Origin: Streptococcus sanguinis
Lineage (GTDB): Bacteria > Bacillota > Bacilli > Lactobacillales > Streptococcaceae
NCBI RefSeq assembly: GCF_013343115.1
Contig: NZ_CP054570.1
Span: 1,916,001-1,980,000 of the forward strand
Direction of reading: 5' to 3'
DNA: 64,000 bases
The notes under the pieces are model-generated. The model saw only the letters and a program-made list of their open reading frames with translations, was not told where the DNA came from and did not search any database. Shown piece after piece: positions 1-8,289 of this stretch. The translations under genes and the position numbers were made by a program. The number at the start of each line of letters is the position of its first letter. Positions within the stretch are counted from its first letter, which is position 1.

Positions 1-182
1 TACAGCTCTGCCTGGCTTTCTACCACCTTGACCACCGCTGCAGTTCCTGTATCTGAAACAGCATCTTTTTGCTTGGTCAGATTAGGCACAAAGAGCAGCA
101 AGAGAACGCTGATAACCAGCAAGACAATCAGCATTTCCACAAGGGTAAATGCTTGAACTTTTAAGGTATTAAGTTTTTTCAT
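1..182 (-). CDS. comGC: ComGC major competence pseudopilin (partial)
   Basis: This is the N-terminal 60 residues of the major pseudopilin of the transformation pilus; the rest lies outside the window. It starts MKKLNTLKVQ and has a type IV prepilin signature, QA/FTLVEM, where ComC would cleave before Phe and methylate it, followed by one long hydrophobic helix ending near VPNL. The ATG overlaps the TAA of the upstream comGB gene by one base, so the two are translationally coupled. It belongs to the comG operon that begins at comGA and is read on the minus strand. The identification rests on the prepilin motif and on gene order. Confidence 0.93.
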   Translation of the reverse strand, partial: MKKLNTLKVQAFTLVEMLIVLLVISVLLLLFVPNLTKQKDAVSDTGTAAVVKVVESQAEL

Positions 183-1216
183 TACAAATGAACCTCCATA
201 TTCTGATAAATGGGCAAGAGCATTGCCGCATAAAGTAAAACAATCACTAAGGCAACAAAAATAAATACTAGGGGCTGAATGAAATTCATGGCCCGGTTGA
301 TACGTAGGAAAAATTCCTCCCAAGTCTTTTCAGCATAGACTTCCAGTTCACTCCCCAGCTTGGACTTGACCTCACCATACTCGATCATCAGGGACAATTC
401 TTTCTTAAAGAAAGGATAGCTCGCCACCTTGTCCGCATAGCCTTGACCGCCTTGCAAAGCAGCAGCCATATCTTCTCCTATTTCCTGAAAGAGCTGGGAA
501 GGCTGCTCCTGCATAATCGCAAAAATCTGACTCAGTTCCAAGCCCTGGCCAATCATATTTCCCCATTCACGAGCATAATAAGCGGTCAAGTAAGCCTGTA
601 CCAAATGTCCAAAAAAGGGCAGAGCTGCTAGTTTGCTGAAAAAACGAATCTTGGATGACTTTCGATAATAAAAGAGAGCCACTGAAACCAAGGCGGCCCA
701 AGCAAGGCTGCTCCACAAAAAAATCTGAGGCAGGTGATTAATCAGCTGAGTAGCTAGATTCTGGCTGTCTAATTGAGGCAGAAGATAGTTGCGCAATCCC
801 AGCATGATAAGGACCAAAAAGCCCAGCAGCATGAGAGGATAGGTTCCTACCTCTATCAATTTTTTCTTAACCTTGGACAGATTTTCCAGATAGGTCTCAA
901 TCTTGCCCAGACTAAGTGTCAGATTGCCATGTAGCTCAGATAAGGACAGCTGGGTTACAACGCTGTCGGAAAATCCCAGTCGACTGACAATCTCTGAAAA
1001 GGATTGACCAGCTGACAAGCCTGCCTGCATTTCTGCGACATACACTTCCTCCAGCAAGGCACTTCGCCTCAGAAAGTCTACAATCTCTGCTAAGTGAAAA
1101 CCGCTGCTAAAGAGATTATGAAAGAGCTCAATAATCTTTTTCTGCTTAGGCGTAGACAATTTTTTCGGTCTGCCTTTGCTCAGCACTGATATGTCCTTCT
1201 GCAAAAAGCTGATCAA
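182..1216 (-). CDS. comGB: ComGB, competence pseudopilus membrane platform protein
   Basis: PilC/GspF-family inner membrane protein that couples the ComGA ATPase to pseudopilus assembly during DNA uptake. It shows the family pattern of two cytoplasmic helical domains (the first containing SSGFHLAEIV, the second containing EWGNMIGQGLELSQI) and membrane helices near VGTYPLMLLGFLVLI, IFLWSSLAWAALVSVA and the C-terminal FIFVALVIVLLYAAMLL. The open frame extends upstream to 1291, deep inside comGA. I chose the TTG at 1216 because it gives 344 residues, close to the family size, and a 71-nt overlap with comGA. The start remains uncertain. Confidence 0.9.
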   Translation of the reverse strand: MISFLQKDISVLSKGRPKKLSTPKQKKIIELFHNLFSSGFHLAEIVDFLRRSALLEEVYVAEMQAGLSAGQSFSEIVSRLGFSDSVVTQLSLSELHGNLTLSLGKIETYLENLSKVKKKLIEVGTYPLMLLGFLVLIMLGLRNYLLPQLDSQNLATQLINHLPQIFLWSSLAWAALVSVALFYYRKSSKIRFFSKLAALPFFGHLVQAYLTAYYAREWGNMIGQGLELSQIFAIMQEQPSQLFQEIGEDMAAALQGGQGYADKVASYPFFKKELSLMIEYGEVKSKLGSELEVYAEKTWEEFFLRINRAMNFIQPLVFIFVALVIVLLYAAMLLPIYQNMEVHL

Positions 1217-2087
1217 TCTGCTGATTCCAGACTGCGGCTTCGTGCTCTTGATAGTTTTGACTGACAAAATCAACGACACCTCCTCCCCCAATTAAACGCT
1301 GGTAACAAACACCTTGCAGCACCATTCTTAGCTCATCCTCGCTAACGCCCAATTCCAAAAGCCGCTCATAGACACCGCGAACACTCTTGGCATGAATTGT
1401 TGAAAAGACCGTAGCTCCGGTCAAACTTGCCCGAACCACTGCTCTAGCTGTCTCTCGATCACGGATTTCCCCGATAATCAAAAGATCCGGCCGATGTCGC
1501 AGAGACAGCTTAATTAGACTGTCATAAGTCATGCCAATGGTTTCGTTCAGCTGCAGCTGCAGCATAGCCTCTTGCTTAATCTCAACCGGATCTTCAATCG
1601 ACATAACCTGCTGACCAGAAAATTTGAGCTGAGCCAAATGGTACATTAAGGTCGTCTTGCCACTGCCGACTGGTCCTGAGAATAGATAGAGGCCGCGAGC
1701 CTGAATTTTCTTTCGCAGCTCCGGCAATTGCTCAAACCAGAAGCGCAGCTCCCTGTCTTCATCATGCAGGAGTCGGATGACCAGACTTTCAAAACCACGG
1801 TAATCCCCAACTGTCGACAGCCGGATTGAAACCTTGGCTTCCTCGCAGTCATAATCGCAAGACCCAAGCTGACTGCGGCGCTTCTCTCCAACATTCATAC
1901 CTGCGACAAACTTAAAATGGCTGATAACAGCTGACAGAAGCTCGAAATCATAAGTTTTTATAAAGCGACGTTCATCACCGATTCTCATATAAAGCTCATA
2001 GCAAGTAGTCTTAGGAATGAGGTAAATATCCTGCGCCCCCTCTTGCCGAGCCTGCCTGATCATTTCTTTTGCAATTTCTTGAACCAT
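1146..2087 (-). CDS. comGA: ComGA, competence pseudopilus assembly ATPase
   Basis: Secretion-type traffic ATPase (PilB/GspE family) that powers assembly of the transformation pseudopilus at the inner face of the membrane. A Walker A motif GPVGSGKTT lies at residues 138-146, an Asp box around SIEDPVEI (163-170), and Walker B LLIIGEIRD at 202-210. Length is 313 residues, the normal streptococcal size, without the long N-terminal domain of PilB. A strong ribosome site (GAGGAGG) lies just before the ATG. It is the first gene of the comG operon and is preceded by a SigX box, so expression should be limited to the competent state. Confidence 0.96.
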   Translation of the reverse strand: MVQEIAKEMIRQARQEGAQDIYLIPKTTCYELYMRIGDERRFIKTYDFELLSAVISHFKFVAGMNVGEKRRSQLGSCDYDCEEAKVSIRLSTVGDYRGFESLVIRLLHDEDRELRFWFEQLPELRKKIQARGLYLFSGPVGSGKTTLMYHLAQLKFSGQQVMSIEDPVEIKQEAMLQLQLNETIGMTYDSLIKLSLRHRPDLLIIGEIRDRETARAVVRASLTGATVFSTIHAKSVRGVYERLLELGVSEDELRMVLQGVCYQRLIGGGGVVDFVSQNYQEHEAAVWNQQIDQLFAEGHISAEQRQTEKIVYA

Positions 2088-2105
2088 ACATCCTCCTCAC
2101 CTTAC

Positions 2106-2113
2106 TATTCGCA
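2106..2113 (-). promoter_or_regulatory. SigX (ComX) late-competence box of the comG operon
   Basis: On the minus strand the sequence reads TGCGAATA preceded by a run of T, one mismatch from the streptococcal combox TACGAATA. It ends 18 nt before the comGA start codon and replaces a normal -10/-35 promoter. Position before a late competence operon is exactly what is known for SigX-dependent genes. Confidence 0.85.
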
Positions 2114-2130
2114 AAAAATCCAGAAAAAGA

Positions 2131-2179
2131 AAAAACAGCGGAAGAAACTTAACTTCTAACAAGTTAGGTCTCTTCTGCT
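2131..2179 (-). terminator. Terminator after the DUF1033 gene
   Basis: A 19-bp imperfect stem (2137-2155 pairing with 2161-2179) with a 5-nt loop is followed on the minus strand by a T-rich tract. It closes the transcript of the gene at 2217-2597 and separates it from the SigX promoter of comG. Confidence 0.8.
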
Positions 2180-2216
2180 GCTCTATTATCAAATTTGCAA
2201 AATATATTCTTTCGAT

Positions 2217-2597
2217 TTAAAGAGGCTTAGCGGATTTTAGTTTGACTGAGCAAGCTCGGTGCTTTTCAAGGCCGTTCTGCTTAGTATAGCCTGGCCGATA
2301 CTTGCTCTTAGGAATCTTGCACTCATTCTCCAGCAAAAACAGCGAATGATACTGCTGAACATTCTCATCGCACTCCTCGCACCAGCGCTGATCCTCCGGA
2401 TCCCAAAAAATTGTCATCAAATCACTGCGGCTCTTATACAAAGGTGACTGCTCTTCCATTTGCAGCCAGCGGCTTTTATAATACTTAAGGGCTTCATAAT
2501 AATCATCAAACTGCTTCTTTGCAACGATATCATCTTCCCAGCCATCTAGGAACCACCACGGTTCATAGTCCCCGTACATCTCAATTACACAATACAT
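2217..2597 (-). CDS. DUF1033 family protein
   Basis: Small soluble protein of 126 residues rich in aromatic and acidic residues (start MYCVIEMYGDYEPWW, later IFWDPEDQRWCEECDE). It matches the DUF1033 family, whose genes commonly sit next to comG in streptococci and whose function is unknown. The frame is open up to 2663, but the ATG at 2597 has a GAGAGGAC ribosome site and gives the usual family N-terminus. The Cys pairs could bind metal, but that is only a guess. Confidence 0.8.
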   Translation of the reverse strand: MYCVIEMYGDYEPWWFLDGWEDDIVAKKQFDDYYEALKYYKSRWLQMEEQSPLYKSRSDLMTIFWDPEDQRWCEECDENVQQYHSLFLLENECKIPKSKYRPGYTKQNGLEKHRACSVKLKSAKPL

Positions 2598-2622
2598 ACT
2601 CGTCCTCTCTTTGTACCGTATA

Positions 2623-2850
2623 TTATATATGAATTCTTTGACGAACAAAACTATTTTGCTCAAAATCAGAAAACAAGAATTTTATTGGAACGGAGGCAAG
2701 CAGATTACTCTTCATAATATGAAGATTAACATCATGGATAGTGTTCTTAACCATGCGAACAAATAGTGTCGGACCATTTACACATACGACAGGTTTCTCA
2801 ACATCTAGAAACTGGGTAAGTCCTGATTTAGCATAAGTATAGGCTTTCAT
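2623..2850 (-). pseudogene. Truncated zinc-type alcohol dehydrogenase remnant
   Basis: The frame encodes 75 residues whose first half (MKAYTYAKSGLTQFLDVEKP, then VRMVKNTIHDVNLHIMK) matches the N-terminus of the zinc-dependent alcohol dehydrogenase found beside comG in related streptococci. In the functional enzyme the segment reads KTTICGTDLHI, and the catalytic zinc-ligand Cys is replaced here (NTIHDVNLHI). The remaining 250 or so residues, including the NAD-binding domain, are missing. I read it as a decayed gene end. A short unrelated ORF is less likely because the similarity is in register over 45 residues. Confidence 0.7.
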
Positions 2851-2931
2851 AGGATATATTTCCCATTGTTGCGTTCTTATAAATTCTTTCTATTTTAACG
2901 GTCTGCGAAATAAATCTCAAGCTTTTTATTC

Positions 2932-2966
2932 AAAAAAGGATGAGACAAACATTATTTTGTCCCACC
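2932..2966 (-). terminator. Terminator of the exopolysaccharide-type operon
   Basis: A hairpin with arms 2938-2949 and 2955-2966 is followed on the minus strand by six T. It lies 50 nt past the stop codon of the GH8 gene, which makes it the natural end of the operon at 3016-7527. Confidence 0.85.
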
Positions 2967-3015
2967 CTATGTCTGCATGATCTTAAGCAAAATTTTCATC
3001 TTGCTTGTTTCTGCA

Positions 3016-4122
3016 TTATAAAGTTTCTAAAGCAATCATCGTTGTCACAGCTGCGTCATAGTAATTATCTGACGGCAAACCTTGCATGAAGAGATATTTA
3101 TTCTGCTGCACCAATTTGCGGAATTCCATATTGTTATTCGCCGCATAGAATACTGGAGCGGTAAAGCTGCCAGCCTGATTACTATTGAGAGCCTTCCCTT
3201 TCAGAGTGTAGCCCGCATAGATCTTTTCTTGACTGAGGAAGAAGTTCAACATCTTCTTCAGCATTTTTTGACTTTTTTCATCCTTGCTTTGAGCCAGGTT
3301 GTAAGGAAGTCGGCAGGCATTATAAGAATAATAGCCATCATTTGCAGATTCAACCGTATCAGCATCAGCTGCCCGAACTTTGTCGCCTTCAACCCAGATA
3401 AAGTCTGGTATCAAACCAGTCTTATTATCAGCGCTGATTGCTTCAAGTTTGCTGAGCATGTTATCCCGGATTGTCAGCCACTGCTTATCCTTTGTCAACT
3501 CATAGAAAGCTTGGAACTGCTGCGGCAATGTATCAGAAGTCCGCATGAGATTATAAAATTTCGATTCTGCATTTGCCCAGTTCCCAACCGTCAAAACGCC
3601 GTTACTTTCATTATAGTTATATGCCAAGACATCTTTCAGAATGGCCTGAGCCTGATCTTGGTATTCTTTAGCCTTGTCCGGCCACTGCTTAGCAGCCTGA
3701 ATCAAAGCATAGGCAATGTAGAGATCGCCGTCTGTAGCATTGTTTTCGTCTTCATGATTGCTCTTTCCATCCTTAATCGTCTGTTTCCAAGACATGAGCT
3801 GGGTATCTTTCAGACGATGAGCTAGATAATATTGGTAGAGCTTTTCAAAATCAGCCGAACTGGCATCGCCTTGCTTAGCTGCATCCACAGCAATCACCAT
3901 GCCATAACCCTGTGCCTCAGACAGCACAACATCTTCAGTCTTACTGTTTGTCGTCCTGATATAAGACAATTTGTCCTTGGTTACGACATATTCTTTAGAC
4001 CATTGGCTGTATATCTTCTTTTTGATATTAGGAGTACTGCCCATGCGGGTGTACAACAGGATACCAGCCAAGACAGCCAGAATTGTCACAAACCAAATAA
4101 ATCTTAATCTTGTTCTTTTCAC
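3016..4122 (-). CDS. Membrane-anchored glycoside hydrolase family 8 glycanase
   Basis: The 368-residue protein has an N-terminal signal anchor (FIWFVTILAVLAGILLY) and an extracellular GH8 domain. Both GH8 catalytic signatures are present: SEAQGYGM with the acid Glu near residue 69, and ATDGDLYIAYAL with the base Asp. GH8 enzymes cleave beta-1,4-linked glycans such as cellulose, chitosan or related amino-sugar polymers. It is the last gene of the operon, 8 nt after the GT2 synthase. The pairing mirrors BcsZ with cellulose synthase, YdaJ with YdaM in Bacillus, and PssZ in Listeria. The expected role is trimming or release of the polymer made by the synthase. The actual substrate is not shown by the sequence. 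Confidence 0.85.
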   Translation of the reverse strand: MKRTRLRFIWFVTILAVLAGILLYTRMGSTPNIKKKIYSQWSKEYVVTKDKLSYIRTTNSKTEDVVLSEAQGYGMVIAVDAAKQGDASSADFEKLYQYYLAHRLKDTQLMSWKQTIKDGKSNHEDENNATDGDLYIAYALIQAAKQWPDKAKEYQDQAQAILKDVLAYNYNESNGVLTVGNWANAESKFYNLMRTSDTLPQQFQAFYELTKDKQWLTIRDNMLSKLEAISADNKTGLIPDFIWVEGDKVRAADADTVESANDGYYSYNACRLPYNLAQSKDEKSQKMLKKMLNFFLSQEKIYAGYTLKGKALNSNQAGSFTAPVFYAANNNMEFRKLVQQNKYLFMQGLPSDNYYDAAVTTMIALETL

Positions 4123-4130
4123 ACTTTCTC

Positions 4131-5441
4131 CTAACCTGCAAATCGTTTTGTTTTAACCCACTTGGTTTCTTTCCGCTTCAAAATCTTGTCCAAGATAACA
4201 GATCCTACTGCATCTAAAGAAACAACGATAAAGAGCTGAGAGTAAGTCAAATAGGACACAAGAGCCAGCCAAATCTGTTTGGTGGTCGCCTGTCCAAACT
4301 GAGAAGCCAGGGCGATATTGATCTGCAAAAGATAAAGCAAAATCATCAGAAGCCAGTTAAAGAGCATCAGCTGGACGATATAGATATTCTGGGCATCAAA
4401 AGCGAAAGGAATCCGCACATCTGGTACAAAGAGCTGGGTAATCATCGCCGCTACATTGGCAAAGAAAACCAAGTCAGATAAGACAATCGCCAGATTGAAC
4501 CAGAAGAAGATACAAGAATAATTGAACACTTCCAGTTTCACGCGCCAATTACCGCCGCTAAAGAGATGCTTGAAGTTGGCAAGAACTACCTCATAATTCC
4601 CCTTAGCCCAGCGCTTACGCTGCATGTAGTAGGACTTGAGGGTTTCTGGCTCTTGTTGGAAGGCCTCTGAGTTATAAGCCAAAGCAATCAGCTTGCCGCT
4701 CTGCATAATCTTAAAGGAAATTTCCGTATCCTCTGTTAAGGCACCATTTTTCCAACCACCAATACTCTTAACAAACTCAGTGTTAATCAAGAAGTTCGTA
4801 CCTGGAATCCGCCCAATCTTAAAGAGGTGCCACATACCTACGTGGTAAACACGCTGAGTTACAACGATTTCTTGGTTGATACAACGTGTCAGGAAGTTCT
4901 GGTTGGCATTGCGGGTCTTGTTGCGTCCGAAAGAAGCAACGTGGCGTTCTGGATCTTCCAAAACTTTCTTGACTAGGAAGTAAAGAGCATTCTTTTCTGG
5001 CATGGCATCCGCATCATAGACACAGATATATTCACCCTTGGCCATCTTCAGGGCGTCATTCAGCACCCCTGCCTTACCTCCCGTACCAGTACGGTCTGTA
5101 ATTGTAATATTACGTCCAGCATACTCAGGCATAGCCTGTACTTTCAGCATTTCTTGATAAGTGTCATCCGAGCAGTTGTCTGCAAAGAGCAGAACTTCTA
5201 CTCGGTCATGAGGATAGTCCAAGTCCAGAATGGCCTTAGTTGTCTGAGCGATAACCACATCTTCATTGTGGGCTGGGACAACGACTGTAACCATAGGATA
5301 ATGTTCCAATGGGCTGGTATCCACGTTGAAGTCACTGCGTTTCATCCAGAAATGCACGGAAGAGCATAGAATAACTAAAGCCCAAGCCAGAGACATCCAG
5401 ATGGAGAACAGAGTGACAATCATAATAAGTTGACTAATCAT
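4131..5441 (-). CDS. Processive family 2 glycosyltransferase, exopolysaccharide synthase
   Basis: Membrane GT2 enzyme of 436 residues related to cellulose and poly-GlcNAc synthases. One membrane helix lies at residues 5-28. The catalytic domain then shows VVVPAHNE, FADNCSDDT, the UDP-binding CVYDADAMPE, the acceptor motif GALTEDTE and QRKRW, the Q-x-x-R-W signature of processive synthases. Three or more helices follow near 310, 360 and 400. The protein should polymerise a UDP-sugar and extrude the chain. The operon contains a UDP-GlcNAc 2-epimerase, so UDP-ManNAc is a candidate donor. The ATG overlaps the stop of the upstream 47-residue gene by 8 nt. Confidence 0.88.
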   Translation of the reverse strand: MISQLIMIVTLFSIWMSLAWALVILCSSVHFWMKRSDFNVDTSPLEHYPMVTVVVPAHNEDVVIAQTTKAILDLDYPHDRVEVLLFADNCSDDTYQEMLKVQAMPEYAGRNITITDRTGTGGKAGVLNDALKMAKGEYICVYDADAMPEKNALYFLVKKVLEDPERHVASFGRNKTRNANQNFLTRCINQEIVVTQRVYHVGMWHLFKIGRIPGTNFLINTEFVKSIGGWKNGALTEDTEISFKIMQSGKLIALAYNSEAFQQEPETLKSYYMQRKRWAKGNYEVVLANFKHLFSGGNWRVKLEVFNYSCIFFWFNLAIVLSDLVFFANVAAMITQLFVPDVRIPFAFDAQNIYIVQLMLFNWLLMILLYLLQINIALASQFGQATTKQIWLALVSYLTYSQLFIVVSLDAVGSVILDKILKRKETKWVKTKRFAG

Positions 5442-5577
5442 GACGAGTCACCGCCCTAAAATTTTTATTGACCCGATTGTAAATAACCAGATAATAAATG
5501 AAGAGGACCAAAAAGCTAATAGCAAAAAAGATACTTAGCACCATAGAGATGATAAAAAATACTTCTGTTAAAGACAT
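5434..5577 (-). CDS. 47-residue membrane peptide of the exopolysaccharide operon
   Basis: Short gene starting MSLTEVFFIISM and ending RVNKNFRAVTRHD: one hydrophobic helix (residues 7-33) then a basic tail. A textbook ribosome site (AGGAGG, 7 nt before the ATG) overlaps the stop codon of the upstream GGDEF-like gene, and the stop overlaps the GT2 start by 8 nt. This tight packing argues that it is translated. By position it could be a small synthase partner, as PgaD or other small subunits are for related synthases, but there is no sequence support for that. Confidence 0.75.
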   Translation of the reverse strand: MSLTEVFFIISMVLSIFFAISFLVLFIYYLVIYNRVNKNFRAVTRHD

Positions 5578-5588
5578 GTGTTTACCTC

Positions 5589-6377
5589 CTAGTATTCTAC
5601 GATAATGTCGGTTTCAAGCTGACGCTCCAGATTGCTCAAAGCGTCATCGAAATTATGGAATTTGTCAATGTTTTGAGCATTAAGTTTTAAACTGCCGGAC
5701 TGAAACTGAATTTTTTGGTCAGTTTTCTTATTCTCAAAGTGCATCATCGTTAAATCGTCACGCACTTTCTCTTGGAAATATTCCTTGACTTCCTGATCCA
5801 GATCTTCTACCAGAACGAGAAAGTTACCATTGGATACATAGTAAACTGTTTCTACATTCTGGAAGTCCCAGTTAAGCAGTCGTAAAATTCTCTTGAGCAT
5901 CCGCTTGTACTCCCGAGAGTGAATTTGATAAAAATGATGATTGTGTGCCCAATGGACCAACAAGGCCTGAAAGGCTGGAGCTTGTTTCTGATTTACTTTC
6001 TGAACCATTTCTTCATAGGCCTCAGCAGCATCTTCACTGTCATCCTGCACTAATCCCAAGCGCTGATGGAGATAGAAATTCACTCGGCTGGTCAGCCAAG
6101 CGCTGACAGGGAAGACATAAAGCAAGAAGAGAACCTGATTGTCCGGTAGATAGGTTACATCAAAGAGCAAGATCAAAGTTGCGATAACCACACCCAAAAT
6201 CATAGCCCATGTCACCAAGAGATCAGATAGGACAAAGACACTAAAAATACCTAATAAAATCAGCGCGATTCCGATATAAAATATGTTAGCTGCAAAATTC
6301 CAACTGTAGAAAAGAATTAGTCCAATTGCCAGTACAAAGACTGCTAATGATTTTTCTAGTCCTTTTTTCCTAAACAT
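5589..6377 (-). CDS. Membrane protein with a degenerate GGDEF-like domain
   Basis: The 262-residue protein has about four membrane helices between residues 10 and 97, a linker, and a C-terminal domain from about 130. In that domain HWAHNHHFYQIHSREYKRML and YYVSNGNFLVLVEDLD fit the helix and hairpin of a diguanylate cyclase fold, with SNGNF (182-186) standing where GGDEF would be. The catalytic acidic residues are therefore gone. This is the arrangement of Bacillus YdaK, a degenerate GGDEF protein encoded with a GT2 synthase and a GH8 enzyme. It could be a ligand-binding regulator or a purely structural subunit. The GGDEF assignment is by pattern and needs a profile search. Confidence 0.6.
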   Translation of the reverse strand: MFRKKGLEKSLAVFVLAIGLILFYSWNFAANIFYIGIALILLGIFSVFVLSDLLVTWAMILGVVIATLILLFDVTYLPDNQVLFLLYVFPVSAWLTSRVNFYLHQRLGLVQDDSEDAAEAYEEMVQKVNQKQAPAFQALLVHWAHNHHFYQIHSREYKRMLKRILRLLNWDFQNVETVYYVSNGNFLVLVEDLDQEVKEYFQEKVRDDLTMMHFENKKTDQKIQFQSGSLKLNAQNIDKFHNFDDALSNLERQLETDIIVEY

Positions 6378-6396
6378 TTTTTACTCCTGTCTTAAA

Positions 6397-7527
6397 TTAT
6401 TCTGGTCTAGCCGTTTGCTTAAAATAGTGGGCAATAGCTTGAGCAATCCGCTCAGAAGCCTTACCGTCACCATACGGATTGCTGGCTTGGGCCATTTCCT
6501 GATAGAGTGACTCATCTGTCAGCAGGGCTTCCATTGCCTCTGCTACTGCTTGAGTTTCTGTACCGACCAGCTTCAAGGTGCCGGCCTCAACTCCTTCTGG
6601 TCTCTCTGTTGTATCACGAAGTACTAGTACAGGCTTACCTAAGGAAGGCGCTTCTTCCTGCACTCCGCCTGAGTCTGACATGATAAAGTAGCTTTTAGCT
6701 GCGATATTATGGAAATCCAACACATCTAAAGGCTCAATCAGATGAATTTTCTCATTGTCACTCAGAATTTCTCTAGCCGCTTCCTGAACCGCTGGACTCA
6801 GGTGAACGGGATAGACAATTTCCACATCATCATGGGCATCTACAATCTGCCGTAGAGTTCGAAAGACCCTTCTCATCGGCTCACCTTGATTTTCCCGGCG
6901 ATGCATGGTCACCAAAATCATCTTGCGAGCTGGATTAATACGGTCAAGAACCTCGTGCTGATAATCAGCCTGGACTGTCAGCTTGAGAGCGTCAATAGCT
7001 GTATTTCCTGTCACAAAAACTGTTTCTGCTGGATGGTTTTCCTTGAGCAAGTTAGCCTTACTCTGTTCTGTTGGTGCAAAATACAAGTCGGTCAAAGAGT
7101 CGGTCATCTGACGATTCATTTCTTCTGGGAAAGGAGAGTATTTATTCCAAGTCCGCAACCCAGCTTCTACATGGCCGATACGAACTTGATTATAAAACGC
7201 TGCAAGACTAGCTGCAAAGGTCGTTGTCGTATCACCGTGCACCAGCATAATATCTGGCTTGTTTTCCTTTAAGATATCATCTAGCTTATGCAGGATCTTG
7301 ACAGTAATATCTGTCAGGGTTTGATTCTTCCCCATAATATCCAAATCATAATCAGGCTTAATCTTAAAAGTTTCAAGTACCTGATCCAGCATCTGACGAT
7401 GCTGAGCAGTCACAACTGTTGTCGTTTCAAACAAGTCTGCCTGCTTCTTCAGTTCAATAACCAGTGGAGCCATCTTAATTGCTTCTGGACGAGTTCCAAA
7501 AACAACCATTACCTTAATTTTCTTCAT
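6397..7527 (-). CDS. wecB: UDP-N-acetylglucosamine 2-epimerase (non-hydrolysing)
   Basis: Cytosolic enzyme that interconverts UDP-GlcNAc and UDP-ManNAc. The 376 residues show the family marks FGTRPEAIKMAPLV at the N-terminus, HGDTTTTFAASLA, GHVEAGLRT, and the C-terminal MSDSGGVQEEAPSLGKP with LRDTTERPEG. It is the first gene of the operon, followed 19 nt later by the GGDEF-like gene. Its presence suggests that the operon polymer contains ManNAc, as proposed for the Listeria Pss polysaccharide. It could instead, or also, serve teichoic acid or capsule pathways. mnaA is an equivalent gene name. Confidence 0.93.
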   Translation of the reverse strand: MKKIKVMVVFGTRPEAIKMAPLVIELKKQADLFETTTVVTAQHRQMLDQVLETFKIKPDYDLDIMGKNQTLTDITVKILHKLDDILKENKPDIMLVHGDTTTTFAASLAAFYNQVRIGHVEAGLRTWNKYSPFPEEMNRQMTDSLTDLYFAPTEQSKANLLKENHPAETVFVTGNTAIDALKLTVQADYQHEVLDRINPARKMILVTMHRRENQGEPMRRVFRTLRQIVDAHDDVEIVYPVHLSPAVQEAAREILSDNEKIHLIEPLDVLDFHNIAAKSYFIMSDSGGVQEEAPSLGKPVLVLRDTTERPEGVEAGTLKLVGTETQAVAEAMEALLTDESLYQEMAQASNPYGDGKASERIAQAIAHYFKQTARPE

Positions 7528-8253
7528 TTTTCCTCACCAAAAATCAACATTGTTATATTAACTTTTTACTAAAAAATGTTTGTTTTAAGTAACCTTAGTT
7601 ATTTTACCATCAAGCGTTTCAATAATCAAAGCATGAACTATTATTTTATACTTTCTTAATAGTAATTTACATGTTGGTAACTTATTTAAGATTATTTTAA
7701 TTTTCTTAACTTAACTGTAACTTAAAATTGCTGAAATTTTTCGGTTTTCTCAAAAAAATAAATAAAAAGGAAAGAACTTATAGGCTTAAAGTCCTGTTTT
7801 ATGCAGAATTTTGTGGTTTTTGCCTATATTTTTTAATATTTATTCATTGTAATAAAATATTATTCTATTTGTAATCTAATTGTTTTCTATTCTTTATATT
7901 TCAAAATCCTCCCTTCCTGAATGAGCTGGCTAGATAAATGCCAGCTACTGTTCTCTACAATCTTCGACCACTACCATTAAAACCAACCTCCTCTTTTTAA
8001 AAATTTCAAACCTGCCCCTCCTACTATTTTAGGATTTTTAAAATAGTATAACCTAGTGCTATCATACTACAAAAAACCAGCTACCTCCCTGATTAAAAAT
8101 GAATATGGCGTCTCGCATCATAGAAAAACTAAAATAGAAAATCTCGAGTGTTTCTTCTATAGTTGTTTATCCATAACGGAGAACTTAAAAACAACTTTCT
8201 AAGTATATTATAGGATAATATTTAGTGGTGAGCAAGAAATTATCGGCTGCAAC
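7528..8253. other. Long AT-rich region upstream of the wecB operon
   Basis: No gene is visible in these 726 nt. The only promoter-like pair I can place on the minus strand lies at 8207-8235 (TTGCTC, 17 nt, TATAAT). It would give a 5' untranslated leader of about 670 nt before wecB. Small hairpins occur at 7926-7946 (CTGGC/GCCAG) and at 8160-8196. A second weak candidate (TATACT at about 8046-8051) is nearer. No known riboswitch class is recognised. Confidence 0.4.
8207..8235 (-). promoter_or_regulatory. Putative promoter of the wecB operon
   Basis: Minus-strand TTGCTC and TATAAT separated by 17 nt, placed just after the rpoBC terminator. The -35 is imperfect and the distance to wecB is long, so this is a candidate only. 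Confidence 0.4.
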
Positions 8254-8282
8254 AAAAAATCCCTCCCGATTTTCGGGAGGGA
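8254..8282 (-). terminator. Terminator of the rpoBC operon
   Basis: A perfect 10-bp GC-rich stem (8260-8269 with 8273-8282, loop TTT) is followed on the minus strand by six T. It starts 8 nt past the rpoC stop codon. Confidence 0.95.
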
Positions 8283-8289
8283 AAGTTCT

